Positions 40,873 through 49,950 of a stretch of DNA of 64,000 bases are shown piece after piece. Made by a program: the position numbers and the translations under genes. How positions within the stretch are numbered: position 1 is the first letter of the stretch; each line of letters starts with the position of its first letter. The stretch is from Bradyrhizobium sp. CSA112 (GTDB taxonomy: Bacteria; Pseudomonadota; Alphaproteobacteria; Rhizobiales; Xanthobacteraceae). Below the pieces are notes generated by a model. That model was not told the DNA's origin, made no database searches, and was given only the letters and a program-made list of their open reading frames with translations. The stretch is taken from positions 1-64,000 of the forward strand of contig NZ_JAACFS010000014.1 of assembly GCF_029051645.1 (NCBI RefSeq). Reading direction: 5' to 3'.

Positions 40873-41816
40873 GCGCTGCGCCCCGCCTTGACGGTTGAGC
40901 CGCGCGCGGTTCCCTTAGCTACCATCATGCCCGAATGCAAAAACAGCAGGAGCTCGGCGGCGGAACGGCTGGTGGTGTGGGTCGAGAACAACCAGTCGAG
41001 CTTGTTGGTCTCGCTGCGGATCTCGTCGCGATGCAGTGCTACGCGCGTGACGTAGTCGCTGGCCCAACTTTCGGCGCGGCCCGCGGTGATGACACCAAAG
41101 CCTTCCGGCTCGACGAATTCGACCCGGCCGGCATAGGGAAAGGTTTCCTCGGCGGGATCGACGACCTGGATGAGCGTGCCATGGGCGCCGGAGGATGACA
41201 GGCCGGCGAGCATCGTCCTGATTTCGCTCATCGGCGACCAGAAGTCGGACAATACGACAATTTCGGCCAGCGCCGACGGGACAAACGACGGCGGCAGGCT
41301 CGCGCGCACTGCATCGTCGTGCAACATCGCCTGCGCCATCTTGTCGATCACGTTGCGGCTTGCGGTCGGGTTCATCAGGCCGGGAATGCCGACGCGTTCG
41401 CCGCCCGAAACCAATAGTTCGGCGAGCGCAAACGTTACGATCAGGCCGCGCTCCAACTTGGAGTCGCGCGCACCCTTGGAGGCAAACACCATCGACGGCG
41501 AACGGTCGGGCCACAGCCACACCGTATGCGCGGCCTCCCATTCCTGCTCGCGGACATAGAGATGATCGTCACGCGCCGAGCGCCGCCAGTCGACATTCTG
41601 CGACGGCTCGCCGGAGACGAAGCGGCGATACTGCCAAAAGCTCTCGCCGGCGCCTGCGCGGCGTCTGCCATGCAGGCCATGGATGACGTTGGCAGCGATG
41701 CGGCGGGCTTCGAGCACGAGACGGGGAAGCGATGCGGCGAGCGTTCGGCTTTCGCCATCGGCACGTCGGATTGCTAGGATCTCCCTGGTCTCGTGGCTGG
41801 TCTCTGCGGCCATCAA
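40869..41816 (-). CDS. DUF58 domain-containing protein
   Basis: A 315-residue protein with the DUF58 hallmark NVDWRRSARDDHLYVREQEW near residue 75, followed by a VWA-like fold containing LWPDRSPSM. DUF58 proteins are almost always partners of MoxR AAA+ ATPases. It overlaps moxR by four bases upstream and the BatA/DUF4159 gene by four bases downstream, so the proteins are likely made in stoichiometric balance. Confidence 0.9.
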   Translation of the reverse strand: MMAAETSHETREILAIRRADGESRTLAASLPRLVLEARRIAANVIHGLHGRRRAGAGESFWQYRRFVSGEPSQNVDWRRSARDDHLYVREQEWEAAHTVWLWPDRSPSMVFASKGARDSKLERGLIVTFALAELLVSGGERVGIPGLMNPTASRNVIDKMAQAMLHDDAVRASLPPSFVPSALAEIVVLSDFWSPMSEIRTMLAGLSSSGAHGTLIQVVDPAEETFPYAGRVEFVEPEGFGVITAGRAESWASDYVTRVALHRDEIRSETNKLDWLFSTHTTSRSAAELLLFLHSGMMVAKGTARGSTVKAGRSA

Positions 41817-42814
41817 CCGATCCGCGTCTTCAACTGTCTGATCACGTCGGGAATGGTGCGGCCTTCCGCCCGCGCCGAGAAGGTTAGCGCCATGCGGTGC
41901 TTGAGAATGGGTTCGGCGAGATCGAGCACGTCGTCGATCGAGGGCGCGAGGCGGCCGTCGAGCAGCGCGCGGGCGCGGACCGCCAGCATCAGCGACTGGC
42001 TGGCGCGCGGGCCCGGCCCCCAGGCGATCAGCTTGTCGCCGCCGTCCTCGGAACTCGGACGCGCGGCGCGCACCAGCGACAGGATCGCCTCGACGACGCT
42101 GTCGCCGACCGGCAGGCGCCGCACCAGCCGCTGCGCCGTGATCAGAATTTCCGCGTTCATCGAGGCCTTGGCCAGCGTCTCTTCCGCGCCGGTCGTTTCG
42201 AACAGGATGCGGCGTTCGGCGTCACGGTCGGGATAATCGACGTCGATCTCCATCAGGAAGCGGTCGAGCTGCGCCTCGGGCAGCGGATAGGTGCCTTCCT
42301 GCTCCAGCGGGTTTTGCGTGGCGAGCACGTGGAACGGTTTGGGAAGATCATGCCGCGCGCCGGCAACAGTGATGTGCTGTTCCTGCATGGCTTGCAGCAG
42401 CGCCGATTGTGTACGCGGGCTGGCGCGGTTGATTTCGTCGGCCATCAGGAGCTGCGCGAACACCGGTCCCGCGATGAAGCGGAACGACCGCTTGCCGGTA
42501 GTGCTCTCGTCCAGCACCTCGGCGCCCAGAATGTCTGAGGGCATCAGGTCCGGCGTGAACTGGATGCGCTTGGTGTCCAGCCCGAGCGTGATGCCCAACG
42601 TTTCGACGAGCTTGGTCTTGGCGAGGCCGGGCACACCGATCAGCAGCGCGTGGCCGCCGGACAGGATCGTCACCAGGGTGTTTTCAATCACCCGGTCCTG
42701 GCCGAAGATGACGGTGGAGATTGCTTCCTTCGCGGCGCGGATCTGGTCGGCGACCTGCTCGGCCGACCGGACGATCGCGTCCTCGAGTTTCTCGACACCG
42801 TCTGCACTCGCCAT
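41813..42814 (-). CDS. MoxR-family AAA+ ATPase
   Basis: A 333-residue AAA_3 ATPase with Walker A GVPGLAKTKLVE, Walker B LLMADEINRASPRTQSALLQ, sensor 1 in ATQNPLEQEGTYPL, and a C-terminal lid with RALLDGRLAPSIDD. MoxR proteins act as chaperones that activate or insert cofactors into partner complexes together with VWA/DUF58 proteins. I chose ATG at 42814 because AAGGAG lies seven bases upstream; a TTG at 42829 overlaps that site. This is the first gene of the four-gene operon. Confidence 0.93.
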   Translation of the reverse strand: MASADGVEKLEDAIVRSAEQVADQIRAAKEAISTVIFGQDRVIENTLVTILSGGHALLIGVPGLAKTKLVETLGITLGLDTKRIQFTPDLMPSDILGAEVLDESTTGKRSFRFIAGPVFAQLLMADEINRASPRTQSALLQAMQEQHITVAGARHDLPKPFHVLATQNPLEQEGTYPLPEAQLDRFLMEIDVDYPDRDAERRILFETTGAEETLAKASMNAEILITAQRLVRRLPVGDSVVEAILSLVRAARPSSEDGGDKLIAWGPGPRASQSLMLAVRARALLDGRLAPSIDDVLDLAEPILKHRMALTFSARAEGRTIPDVIRQLKTRIG

Positions 42815-43012
42815 GTCTTTCTCCTTCAACCATCTAACCGCTTCATGACGCCGCTGGTTGCGTCGTCATGCCACGAACCTCATGCTAAACCTGTGCAAAG
42901 GCCATGTATTCGTTGAATTAAACTATCCCCACATTACCGGTATTTCGGGGTATGAACGGCATCACGATGTGGCGACTTGATCCGCAATAGTACGGACACA
43001 AATCGTCGGGAA

Positions 43013-43032
43013 CACATATCTCGGTATATGTG
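43013..43032. promoter_or_regulatory. Inverted repeat in a divergent promoter region
   Basis: CACATAT and ATATGTG flank a six-base spacer (ctcggt), 41 bases before the DUF1285 start and 200 bases from moxR. It may be an operator for one of the two divergent operons. No regulator is indicated. Confidence 0.4.
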
Positions 43033-43073
43033 CACCAATCGTGCCAGATCGAGCGCTAGACTCAGGGCAAACA

Positions 43074-43685
43074 ATGGCGAAGCAAGGGCAAACCGGCGCT
43101 CAAGGCCTCGAAGGACTGACTGTCGCTGCGAGGGAAGCCGCCAACGCCACCTCGGCCGGCAAGGGGTTGCCGCCGGTCCACCTGTGGAATCCGCCGTTCT
43201 GCGGCGATCTCGACATGCGAATCGCCGGCGATGGCACATGGTTCTACATGGGCACGCCAATCGGGCGGCCGGCGCTGGTGCGGCTGTTTTCGACCATTCT
43301 CAAGCGCGAGGACGGTAAGCACTTTCTCGTGACCCCGGTCGAGAAGGTCGGTATCCGCGTGGACGATGCGCCGTTCCTGGCGGTGGAGATGCAAAACGAA
43401 GCCGGCGATCGCGGCCGGCTGCTGCGCTTTCGCACCAACGTTGACGACTGGGTGCCATGCGATTCTGCCCATCGCCTGCGGTTCGAGCCGGCCGCCGACG
43501 GCGGGCTGGCGCCCTATCTGCACGTCCGCGCCGATCTGTGGGCGAAGGTGACCCGCGCGCTCTATTACGATCTGGTTGACATGGGGGAAGAGCGGGTGGT
43601 CGATGGTCAGCCGATGTTCGGCATCGAGTCCGGCGGTGAGTTCTTTGCGATGGCGGACGCGCAGCAGGTGAGGGACGCAGTTTGA
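43074..43685 (+). CDS. DUF1285 family protein
   Basis: A 203-residue protein with the DUF1285 sequence LWNPPFCGDLDMRIAGDGTWFYMGTPIGR split over residues about 35-65, and VTPVEKVGIRVDDAPFLAV after it. The family is widespread in proteobacteria and of unknown role. It heads a five-gene operon in which every junction overlaps by four bases, ending with a TauE-type transporter. The start at 43074 is the ATG with AGGGCAAAC upstream; the longer frame from 43041 lacks a site. Confidence 0.85.
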   Translation: MAKQGQTGAQGLEGLTVAAREAANATSAGKGLPPVHLWNPPFCGDLDMRIAGDGTWFYMGTPIGRPALVRLFSTILKREDGKHFLVTPVEKVGIRVDDAPFLAVEMQNEAGDRGRLLRFRTNVDDWVPCDSAHRLRFEPAADGGLAPYLHVRADLWAKVTRALYYDLVDMGEERVVDGQPMFGIESGGEFFAMADAQQVRDAV

Positions 43686-44356
43686 ACGAGCCGATGCTGA
43701 AAAAGATGGAGGCGGCTCCGATCAACTCGGCGGAGTTCTTCACGCGGAGCCAGGCCCGGCTGAATTTCGACGTGCCCCCCGGCCTGGTTGATCCCGAAAT
43801 CATTCCGAAAACCGGTGACGCGGGCAACGACTACATGCTCGAGATCGTGGCGCGGGAGCAGCCGGTGCGCCCGGCAGCGGTGCTGATCCCGGTAGTTGAT
43901 CACCGCGAGCCGACCGTATTGCTGACGCAGCGCTCGCCGCATCTCTCCAGCCACGCGGGCCAGATTTCCTTTCCGGGCGGCAAGATCGATACGACCGACG
44001 CTTCCCCGCTCGACGCTGCCTTGCGCGAGGCGGAGGAGGAAGTCGGCCTTAAACGTGAGTTCATCGAGCCGATCGGCTATCTCGACCTCTATGGAACCGC
44101 CTTCGGGTTTCGCATCCTGCCGACGGTGGCGCGCGTGAAGCCCGGCTTCAAACTGACGATCAACGAAGGCGAGGTGGTTGACGCCTTCGAGGTGCCGCTG
44201 GCGTTCCTGATGAATCCCGAAAACCATCAGATTCATGCCAAGGAATTCCGCGGCATGGAGCGCTCCTATTACGCCATGCCGTTCGCCGAACGGTACATCT
44301 GGGGCGCGACCGCAGGAATTCTGCGCGTGTTGTATGAGCGGATTTATCTCGCATGA
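43682..44356 (+). CDS. CoA pyrophosphatase (NudL-like Nudix hydrolase)
   Basis: The 224-residue Nudix enzyme carries the UPF0035/CoA signature LLTQRSPHLSSHAGQISFPG followed directly by the Nudix box GGKIDTTDASPLDAALREAE plus EEVGL. This combination identifies enzymes that cleave coenzyme A or acyl-CoA to phosphopantetheine and 3',5'-ADP. The box has the usual longer insertion of the family. The start may be the TTG at 43682, overlapping DUF1285, or the ATG at 43694. Confidence 0.9.
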   Translation: MNEPMLKKMEAAPINSAEFFTRSQARLNFDVPPGLVDPEIIPKTGDAGNDYMLEIVAREQPVRPAAVLIPVVDHREPTVLLTQRSPHLSSHAGQISFPGGKIDTTDASPLDAALREAEEEVGLKREFIEPIGYLDLYGTAFGFRILPTVARVKPGFKLTINEGEVVDAFEVPLAFLMNPENHQIHAKEFRGMERSYYAMPFAERYIWGATAGILRVLYERIYLA

Positions 44357-44616
44357 TCCGTCCGATTCTGACCGAGATTGCGATTTTTCTGATCCCGTTC
44401 GTGGCCTATGCGCTGTTTCTGATCGCCACCCGTGCCGGCGTGTTCGCGTCCTCGTCATGGCCGGCTCATCTTGTCGCCAAACTGGTGCTGGGATCGCTGC
44501 TACTGGTCGTGATCAGCTTCGTCCTGCTCGCCCAATTCTCCGGCGCGCCGCCGGATTCGACCTACGTTCCCGCGCACATGGAAGACGGCAAGCTGGTTCA
44601 CGGAGACGAGAAATGA
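44353..44616 (+). CDS. DUF6111 family small membrane protein
   Basis: An 87-residue protein with two membrane helices (ILTEIAIFLIPFVAYALFLI and LVAKLVLGSLLLVVISFVLL) and a short soluble C-terminal tail (YVPAHMEDGKLVHGDEK). It matches DUF6111, an alphaproteobacterial family typically found between the CoA pyrophosphatase and CCA-adding enzyme genes, as here. It overlaps both neighbours by four bases. Function is unknown. Confidence 0.8.
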   Translation: MIRPILTEIAIFLIPFVAYALFLIATRAGVFASSSWPAHLVAKLVLGSLLLVVISFVLLAQFSGAPPDSTYVPAHMEDGKLVHGDEK

Positions 44617-45872
44617 GCGAGGCCCGCGTGCTGGCGGACGCGCCCTGGCTCAGATCCGGTCCGGCCGCGCGCGCGCTCGCGTTGCTCAATGGCGGCGGCG
44701 AGGAGGCCCGCGTGATCGGCGGCGCCGTGCGCAATGCGCTTCTGAAAATTCCCCTTGGTGATATCGACATCGCGACCACGGCGCTGCCCGACGAGGTCGT
44801 CCGCCGCGCCAAGGCGGCCGGCATCAAATGCGTGCCGACCGGCATCGACCACGGTACGGTCACACTGGTCGTCGAATCGCATCCGTTCGAGGTCACGACC
44901 TTGCGCGAGGACACCGAGACCTTTGGCCGCAAGGCCAAGGTTGCGTTCGGGCGCGACTGGGTTCGCGATGCGGAACGGCGCGACTTCACCATCAACGGGC
45001 TGTCCGTCGATGCCGACGGCATCGTGCATGACCATGTCGGCGGGCTGGCCGACATCGAAGCCAAACGCGTGCGCTTCATCGGCGATGCCGGCCAGCGGAT
45101 CGCTGAGGATTATTTGCGCATCCTGCGCTTCTTCCGCATGCATGCCGCCTACGGGGCGGGTGAGCCGGACCGTGCCGGATATCTCGCCTGCATTGACGGG
45201 CGCGCGGGGCTCTCAGGCCTTTCCGCCGAACGCGTGCGGATGGAGATGTTGAAGCTGTTGATCGCGGAAGGAGCCGCGGTTGCGGTTCAGGCGATGGCGG
45301 ATGCCGGGCTGCTGCTGCCGATCTTCGGCGGTGTCGCCTACACCGGAACGTTCGCGGCGATGATAGCGGCTGAAAGCGCGCTAGGGCTGCCGCCGAACGC
45401 CATGCGCCGGCTCGCCGCGCTCACGGTCGCCGTCACTGAGGACGCCAGGCGCGTCTCGGCGCGGCTTCGCCTTTCCAACGCGGAAACCAAGGCACTGGAC
45501 TCGATGGGCCATCGCTGGTGGCGGCTCGCCAGCAAGGACGAAGCGCGGGCGCGGCAGCTTCTCTATCGGCTCGGCGAGGATCCTTACCGCGACCGGCTGA
45601 TGCTGGCGTGGGCACGGGCAGGCGGCGTCGGCAATGGCGCCGCGCGCTGGCACGACCTCGCAACTTTGCCGCAGCGCTGGAGCGCGCCGAAATTTCCGCT
45701 GAAGGCGGCCGATTTCATCTCCCGCGGCATTGCCGAGGGCCCTGCGCTGGGCCATGTGCTGACACTTGCGGAAGACGCCTGGTTGGCCGCGGATTTTCCG
45801 CTGGATGCATCCGCGCTTGCCGCGATCGCCGACCAGACCGCCGCCCGTTTCGCCCGCGATCACCGGCTGTGA
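44613..45872 (+). CDS. cca: CCA tRNA nucleotidyltransferase
   Basis: A 419-residue class II nucleotidyltransferase. The active-site motif is RVIGGAVRNALLKIPLGDID, with the two catalytic Asp in DID. Next come RRDFTINGLSVDADG and the single-strand-specificity motif EDYLRILRFFRMHA. The length fits bacterial CCA-adding enzymes that repair or add the 3' CCA end of tRNA. It overlaps DUF6111 and the transporter gene by four bases each. Confidence 0.92.
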   Translation: MSEARVLADAPWLRSGPAARALALLNGGGEEARVIGGAVRNALLKIPLGDIDIATTALPDEVVRRAKAAGIKCVPTGIDHGTVTLVVESHPFEVTTLREDTETFGRKAKVAFGRDWVRDAERRDFTINGLSVDADGIVHDHVGGLADIEAKRVRFIGDAGQRIAEDYLRILRFFRMHAAYGAGEPDRAGYLACIDGRAGLSGLSAERVRMEMLKLLIAEGAAVAVQAMADAGLLLPIFGGVAYTGTFAAMIAAESALGLPPNAMRRLAALTVAVTEDARRVSARLRLSNAETKALDSMGHRWWRLASKDEARARQLLYRLGEDPYRDRLMLAWARAGGVGNGAARWHDLATLPQRWSAPKFPLKAADFISRGIAEGPALGHVLTLAEDAWLAADFPLDASALAAIADQTAARFARDHRL

Positions 45873-46630
45873 ATATTCTTGCCGGCTTCGCCGACATTTC
45901 GCTCGGTCAACTCGTGCTGGTTGGCGGCATGGCGCTGCTGGCCTCCATCGTCGGCGGTCTTGCCGGCTATGGCACCGGCGCGTTGATGCCGCTGGTGCTG
46001 GTGCCGCTGGTCGGCGCCGAGCCGGTGGTGCCGATCATCGCGATATCGGCGATCTTCACCAATATCAGCCGCTTCGTGGCCTATTTTCGCTACGCTGACC
46101 GGCGCCGCGCGCTAATCGTGATCGCGGCCGCCGCGCTGACCACCGCGCTCGGCGCCTATGGCTACACGCGGCTTACCAGCGCCGGCGCGGCGCTTGTGAT
46201 CGGCAGCATGCTGATCCTGAGCGTGCCGCTGCGCCGGTTGGCCAAGCACCGCGATATCAGGATTGGCGATGCCGGCCTCGGTATCAGCGCGGTAGGCTAT
46301 GGCGCGGTGGTCGGCGGCACGTCGGGGTCCGGCGTGATCCTGTTGTCGCTATTGATGGCGTCCGGACTCGAAGGGGCCGCCGTGATTGCCACGGACGCCG
46401 TGATTTCGGTCGTGACCGGCCTCATCAAGATTTCGGTGTTCGGCATTGCCGGCGTCGTCACCCCGCAGGTGCTGGCCTTCGCGCTGCTGATCGGCGCCAT
46501 CGCAATTCCCGGCGCGTTCCTCGCCAAGGCTTTCATCGAGCGCATGCCGGTGCATATCCACACAGCAATTCTCGACGCCGCCGTGATGGTTGGCGGCGTC
46601 GTCATGATCACGGCGGTGCTGCGGCACTGA
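45869..46630 (+). CDS. TauE/SafE-family sulfite exporter-like membrane protein
   Basis: The 253-residue protein has about eight membrane helices and the TauE/SafE-style repeat GGLAGYGTGALMPLVLVPLV at residues about 29-48, mirrored by GAVVGGTSGSGVILLSLLMA. Family members export sulfite, sulfoacetate or related anions. A GTG start overlaps the CCA enzyme stop codon (GTGA), which is a translational-coupling arrangement. The substrate is unknown. This is the last gene of the operon. Confidence 0.85.
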   Translation: MNILAGFADISLGQLVLVGGMALLASIVGGLAGYGTGALMPLVLVPLVGAEPVVPIIAISAIFTNISRFVAYFRYADRRRALIVIAAAALTTALGAYGYTRLTSAGAALVIGSMLILSVPLRRLAKHRDIRIGDAGLGISAVGYGAVVGGTSGSGVILLSLLMASGLEGAAVIATDAVISVVTGLIKISVFGIAGVVTPQVLAFALLIGAIAIPGAFLAKAFIERMPVHIHTAILDAAVMVGGVVMITAVLRH

Positions 46631-46635
46631 TCGGA

Positions 46636-47703
46636 TTAATGAGTGATCGACGCCGTGCGGATCGGGAAGCAGTTTAAACTCGGTATGTTGCGGACGAGCG
46701 GCACGCTGCACAAAAAGCCGACCGGACGATATTTCACCCGGATTCGCTCCATCTGATGCAGCGCCAGGCTGCTGAACGCGCCGACCCGCCCGGCCAGATC
46801 ATCCAGTTGGGCGTTGATTTCGTTCTCGCGCTCGACGATTTCCCTTTCCTTCGCGGCGTCCCGGTCGCTCCGGGAGGCCCATTGCCGCGCGGCCGCCAGT
46901 TTGTTGTGCGCGGCCTCGAAGCAGTAGTGCATCGTCAGGACGTGGTGCTTGGCGCTGTACCAATAGATTCTCTTGGCTACCCTGTTATGCGTATGAGGTT
47001 CGGCGCAGATCCGGATGAAAGCATCTTTCGGCTGGGTCTTGTCGTCAACGCCCCGTTTCTCGGCGATTGCGCAATAGGCGTCATCTGCAACGTCCTTGGC
47101 GGGCGTATCGTCGTCCTCGACATGCACGTTTCCGAACGCCGGGAAATTGTATTTGTCGGAGCAGTCGAAGGCATAGTCGCGCAACACCTGTCGTGACAGC
47201 GGATCGGCATCGACGTTATGCTTCTCGGCCGGATCGCGATACGTGTTGCTTGCCCAATCGATATAGATTTCGGCCTTTCGCGTCAGCACGTCGATATTTT
47301 CGCGGAGTGCGATCCGCGCTTTTTCGTAACGATCGGAAATCGCGCGCGCGTTCTTGGTGAGGAGCGCCTGGTCGCTTCCGTCCGATCTGTCCCGGACGGC
47401 GCGCGTGAAATCGGAATAAAGCGTCTGCTGCAATGCCTGTACTTCGGAGAATGCGCGTGAGATCTCCGTGAAGGTCGCCGTCGCCGCGGCCATGTCTTCC
47501 TTGGCCTGGCTGCCTACCTTCTCCTGATAGGCGTTGAGGTACTGAAAATAGCCGACCACAAGGCTGCTCAGCACGGTGACCAGCGACAGGCCTTTGACGA
47601 TGTCGAGCCCGTGATTGAACTTCCAGAGCCACCTGAGCGGGGCGGATTTCGTTGCAATGTCATCCGCCGCAGGCGGCGGCTTGTGCGTGTCGTCGTTCGG
47701 CAT
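46636..47703 (-). CDS. Single-pass membrane protein with coiled coil, unknown function
   Basis: A 355-residue protein with one membrane helix near residues 37-55 (GLSLVTVLSSLVVGYFQYL) and a long helical, Ala/Gln/Glu-rich region (SQAKEDMAAATATFTEISRA). A C-terminal domain follows with several Cys and His (DYAFDCSDKYNFPAFGNVHV; KHHVLTMHYCFEAAH). I recognise no family. It may be an envelope sensor or scaffold. The start at 47703 has AAGGTT upstream. It is convergent with the TauE-type gene, only five bases away. Confidence 0.65.
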   Translation of the reverse strand: MPNDDTHKPPPAADDIATKSAPLRWLWKFNHGLDIVKGLSLVTVLSSLVVGYFQYLNAYQEKVGSQAKEDMAAATATFTEISRAFSEVQALQQTLYSDFTRAVRDRSDGSDQALLTKNARAISDRYEKARIALRENIDVLTRKAEIYIDWASNTYRDPAEKHNVDADPLSRQVLRDYAFDCSDKYNFPAFGNVHVEDDDTPAKDVADDAYCAIAEKRGVDDKTQPKDAFIRICAEPHTHNRVAKRIYWYSAKHHVLTMHYCFEAAHNKLAAARQWASRSDRDAAKEREIVERENEINAQLDDLAGRVGAFSSLALHQMERIRVKYRPVGFLCSVPLVRNIPSLNCFPIRTASITH

Positions 47704-47841
47704 CGGTGAACCTTGGGTTTCAACCTTGAAGCAACGTCGACACAATCTGGAATTGCCGGCTTCCGCACTGTGAGGAAGCTCACAACACGCGATCGTGCGA
47801 TGGGCCCCGGCTAGCCTGATAACGGAACCTCAGTCGGTCTA

Positions 47842-48570
47842 TCAGCGCTCGCGGGGCAGCAGTTCCGTCAGCGAGCGGATGATGCGATCGGGCTTCACGG
47901 TGGTATCAGCGGGCAGGCCATCGCCATGCACGTCGATCCAGATGGCGTAGATGCCGAGCCGCTGCGGCGCCACGACTTCCCATTCCAGATTGTCGCCGAT
48001 CATCCAGGTCTCGGATGCCGTGACGCCGAGCACCTGCATGGCATGCAGATAGGCACGCTCGTCCGGCTTGCCGAAACCGTGCTCGCCCTCGATCTGGATG
48101 TGATCGAAACGGTCCGACAACGCAAAGCGTTCGACCTTGGCGCGCTGGGCGCCGGCGGCGCCGTTGGTCACCAGCGCCAGCTTGACGCCGCGCGCCTTCA
48201 GCTCGTCGATCGCATCATGCGCGCCGGGGAAGACGAACATTTCCTCTTCGCGGTAGGCGGTGAAGCGGTCGGCGAGCCGTATCGCCAGGTCTTCGGGCAG
48301 GGCGTGGCCGCCGGCGGCAAGGGCAGCAAATCCGTTCCGGACGGTTACGCGCCGCGCTTCGTCCAGCTTCAGCCGCCATTCGGCCTCGGCAACAGCCCAG
48401 AATTTGCGCGCCGAATCCAGAACGGCGGTGGCAACCTGCTGCGAGGTGAGCGGCCCGAACTCGCCGGCAAATTCCGCCGCGACGTTGTGCCAGGCGATCT
48501 CGGGGCGGCCATAGGCCGACAGGATGGTGTCGTCCATGTCGATCAGCATGGCGCGGGGCAGGTGGGTCAT
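47842..48570 (-). CDS. HAD-superfamily hydrolase (HAD-IA)
   Basis: A 242-residue phosphatase-like protein. Motif I is MLIDMDDTIL with the nucleophile Asp, motif II LALVTNGAAG, motif III in KVERF, and motif IV GDNLEWEVVAPQRLGI. An alpha-helical cap follows motif I, placing it in subclass IA with phosphoglycolate phosphatase-like enzymes. The substrate is not evident. It is separated by a short gap from the membrane protein gene and is probably monocistronic. Confidence 0.9.
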   Translation of the reverse strand: MTHLPRAMLIDMDDTILSAYGRPEIAWHNVAAEFAGEFGPLTSQQVATAVLDSARKFWAVAEAEWRLKLDEARRVTVRNGFAALAAGGHALPEDLAIRLADRFTAYREEEMFVFPGAHDAIDELKARGVKLALVTNGAAGAQRAKVERFALSDRFDHIQIEGEHGFGKPDERAYLHAMQVLGVTASETWMIGDNLEWEVVAPQRLGIYAIWIDVHGDGLPADTTVKPDRIIRSLTELLPRER

Positions 48571-48714
48571 CTTTTCACGGCCATTTCGCTTCCAGCGCTT
48601 TTGACCGTGGCAAGCCGCGGTCGATTGGCCGCGAATATCAGATCCCCCGCACGGGGTCCAATTCCAGGAAATGACGTCGCCGGGCTGTGGATGCCGGGCG
48701 ACGTCGAAATTCGC

Positions 48715-48969
48715 TTAGGCGACTTTGCTGGCGTCCTCTTCCTCTTCTTCTTCTTCATCGTCTTCTTCGTCGTCTTCCTCATCTTCCTCTTCGTCATCCG
48801 ACGTATCGGGCTCGGCGAGTTCAAGGACGGCTAATGGCAGCGTCTCGCGAAAGAGATCGCCTTCATTGCCCATCCACACGCACGCAACTTTGTCGTCGTT
48901 GACATCCACAACGCTGAGCGGATGGCCGCCGGACTTTAGAATGACGACATCGCCTGGTTTCAAATCCAT
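48715..48969 (-). CDS. DUF2158 protein with polyacidic tail
   Basis: An 84-residue protein whose first 50 residues (MDLKPGDVVILKSGGHPLSV, VDVNDDKVACVWMGNEG) form a small SH3-like DUF2158/YodC-type domain. The tail from about 54 is almost entirely Asp and Glu (EEEDEEDDEEDD and longer) before ASKVA. The tail is encoded by a purine-rich GA/GAC repeat prone to length change. Highly acidic tails can mimic nucleic acid, so binding to basic proteins is possible, but that is a guess. Confidence 0.8.
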   Translation of the reverse strand: MDLKPGDVVILKSGGHPLSVVDVNDDKVACVWMGNEGDLFRETLPLAVLELAEPDTSDDEEEDEEDDEEDDEEEEEEEDASKVA

Positions 48970-49038
48970 GATCTACTCCTTGGAATGCATGACACGAATC
49001 GCATTCTAGCGATCGGTCATGACAAGCTGATCATGCGA

Positions 49039-49926
49039 TCATGGCCACTTTACCTCCGGCGGCATCGACGAGAGAATGGAATCCACATTGCCGCCGGTTT
49101 TCAGCCCGAAAATAGTGCCGCGGTCGTAGAGCAGGTTGAACTCGACATAGCGCCCGCGCCGGATCAACTGTTCCTCGCGGTCCGCGGCATCCCACTGACG
49201 GGCGAAATTGCGCCGCACGAGTTCAGGATAGATTTTCAGGAAGGCGCGGCCGACGTCCTGCGTGAAGACGAGGTCGGCGTCCCAGTCGCCGGAATCGTGC
49301 CAGTCGTAGAAGATGCCGCCGATGCCGCGCGCTTCCTTGCGATGCGGCAGGTAGAAATATTCGTCGCACCACTTCTTGTATTTGTCGTAGTCGGCGACGC
49401 CGTTCGATCTCTCGCAGGCTTCCTTCATCGCCTGATGGAAGGCTATCGTGTCCGGGTCTTCCTGGGTGCGTCGGCGGTCGAGCACCGGCGTCAGGTCAGC
49501 CCCGCCGCCGAACCAGGCTTTGGTGGTAACGACGAAACGGGTGTTCATATGCACCGCCGGCACGTGCGGATTGCGCATATGCGCGATCAGCGAAATGCCC
49601 GACGCCCAGAACCTGGGATCGTCGGCCGCGCCCGGAATCTGCGCACGGAACTCGGGCGCGAATTCGCCGTGCACGGTGGAACAGTGCACGCCGACCTTCT
49701 CGAACAGCCGCCCGCGCATCATCGACATCACCCCGCCGCCGCCGGGCTTCCCGGTATGGTCGGTGCGCTCCCACGGCGTGCGCACGAAGCGTCCGGGGTC
49801 GCCGGGATAGAGCGAGGCCGGGGCGTCGTCTTCCAGCCGTTCGAAGGCCGCGCAGATGTCGTTGCGCAGCGCTTCGAACCAGGCTCTCGCGCGCGTCTTG
49901 CGATCCTCGATCAGCGACATATCCAT
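49039..49926 (-). CDS. hemF: Aerobic coproporphyrinogen-III oxidase
   Basis: A 295-residue oxygen-dependent HemF, which converts coproporphyrinogen III to protoporphyrinogen IX in heme synthesis. Conserved segments are GGGGVMSMMRGRLFEKVGVH, SLIAHMRNPHVPAVHMNTRF, WFGGGADLTPV and YVEFNLLYDRGTIFGLKTGG. The length is normal for bacteria. The start is ATG at 49926 with GGGAAT upstream; an in-frame ATG lies at 49920. No iron-responsive box was recognised in the short upstream region, which is occupied by a family A repeat. Confidence 0.95.
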   Translation of the reverse strand: MDMSLIEDRKTRARAWFEALRNDICAAFERLEDDAPASLYPGDPGRFVRTPWERTDHTGKPGGGGVMSMMRGRLFEKVGVHCSTVHGEFAPEFRAQIPGAADDPRFWASGISLIAHMRNPHVPAVHMNTRFVVTTKAWFGGGADLTPVLDRRRTQEDPDTIAFHQAMKEACERSNGVADYDKYKKWCDEYFYLPHRKEARGIGGIFYDWHDSGDWDADLVFTQDVGRAFLKIYPELVRRNFARQWDAADREEQLIRRGRYVEFNLLYDRGTIFGLKTGGNVDSILSSMPPEVKWP

Positions 49927-49950
49927 TCGGAATTCCCAACGTTACTTTCT

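Noticed and set aside
42934..43260. A minus-strand frame covering the moxR/DUF1285 divergent region
   Set aside because: It overlaps the start of DUF1285 and contains no motif; the region more likely holds promoters.
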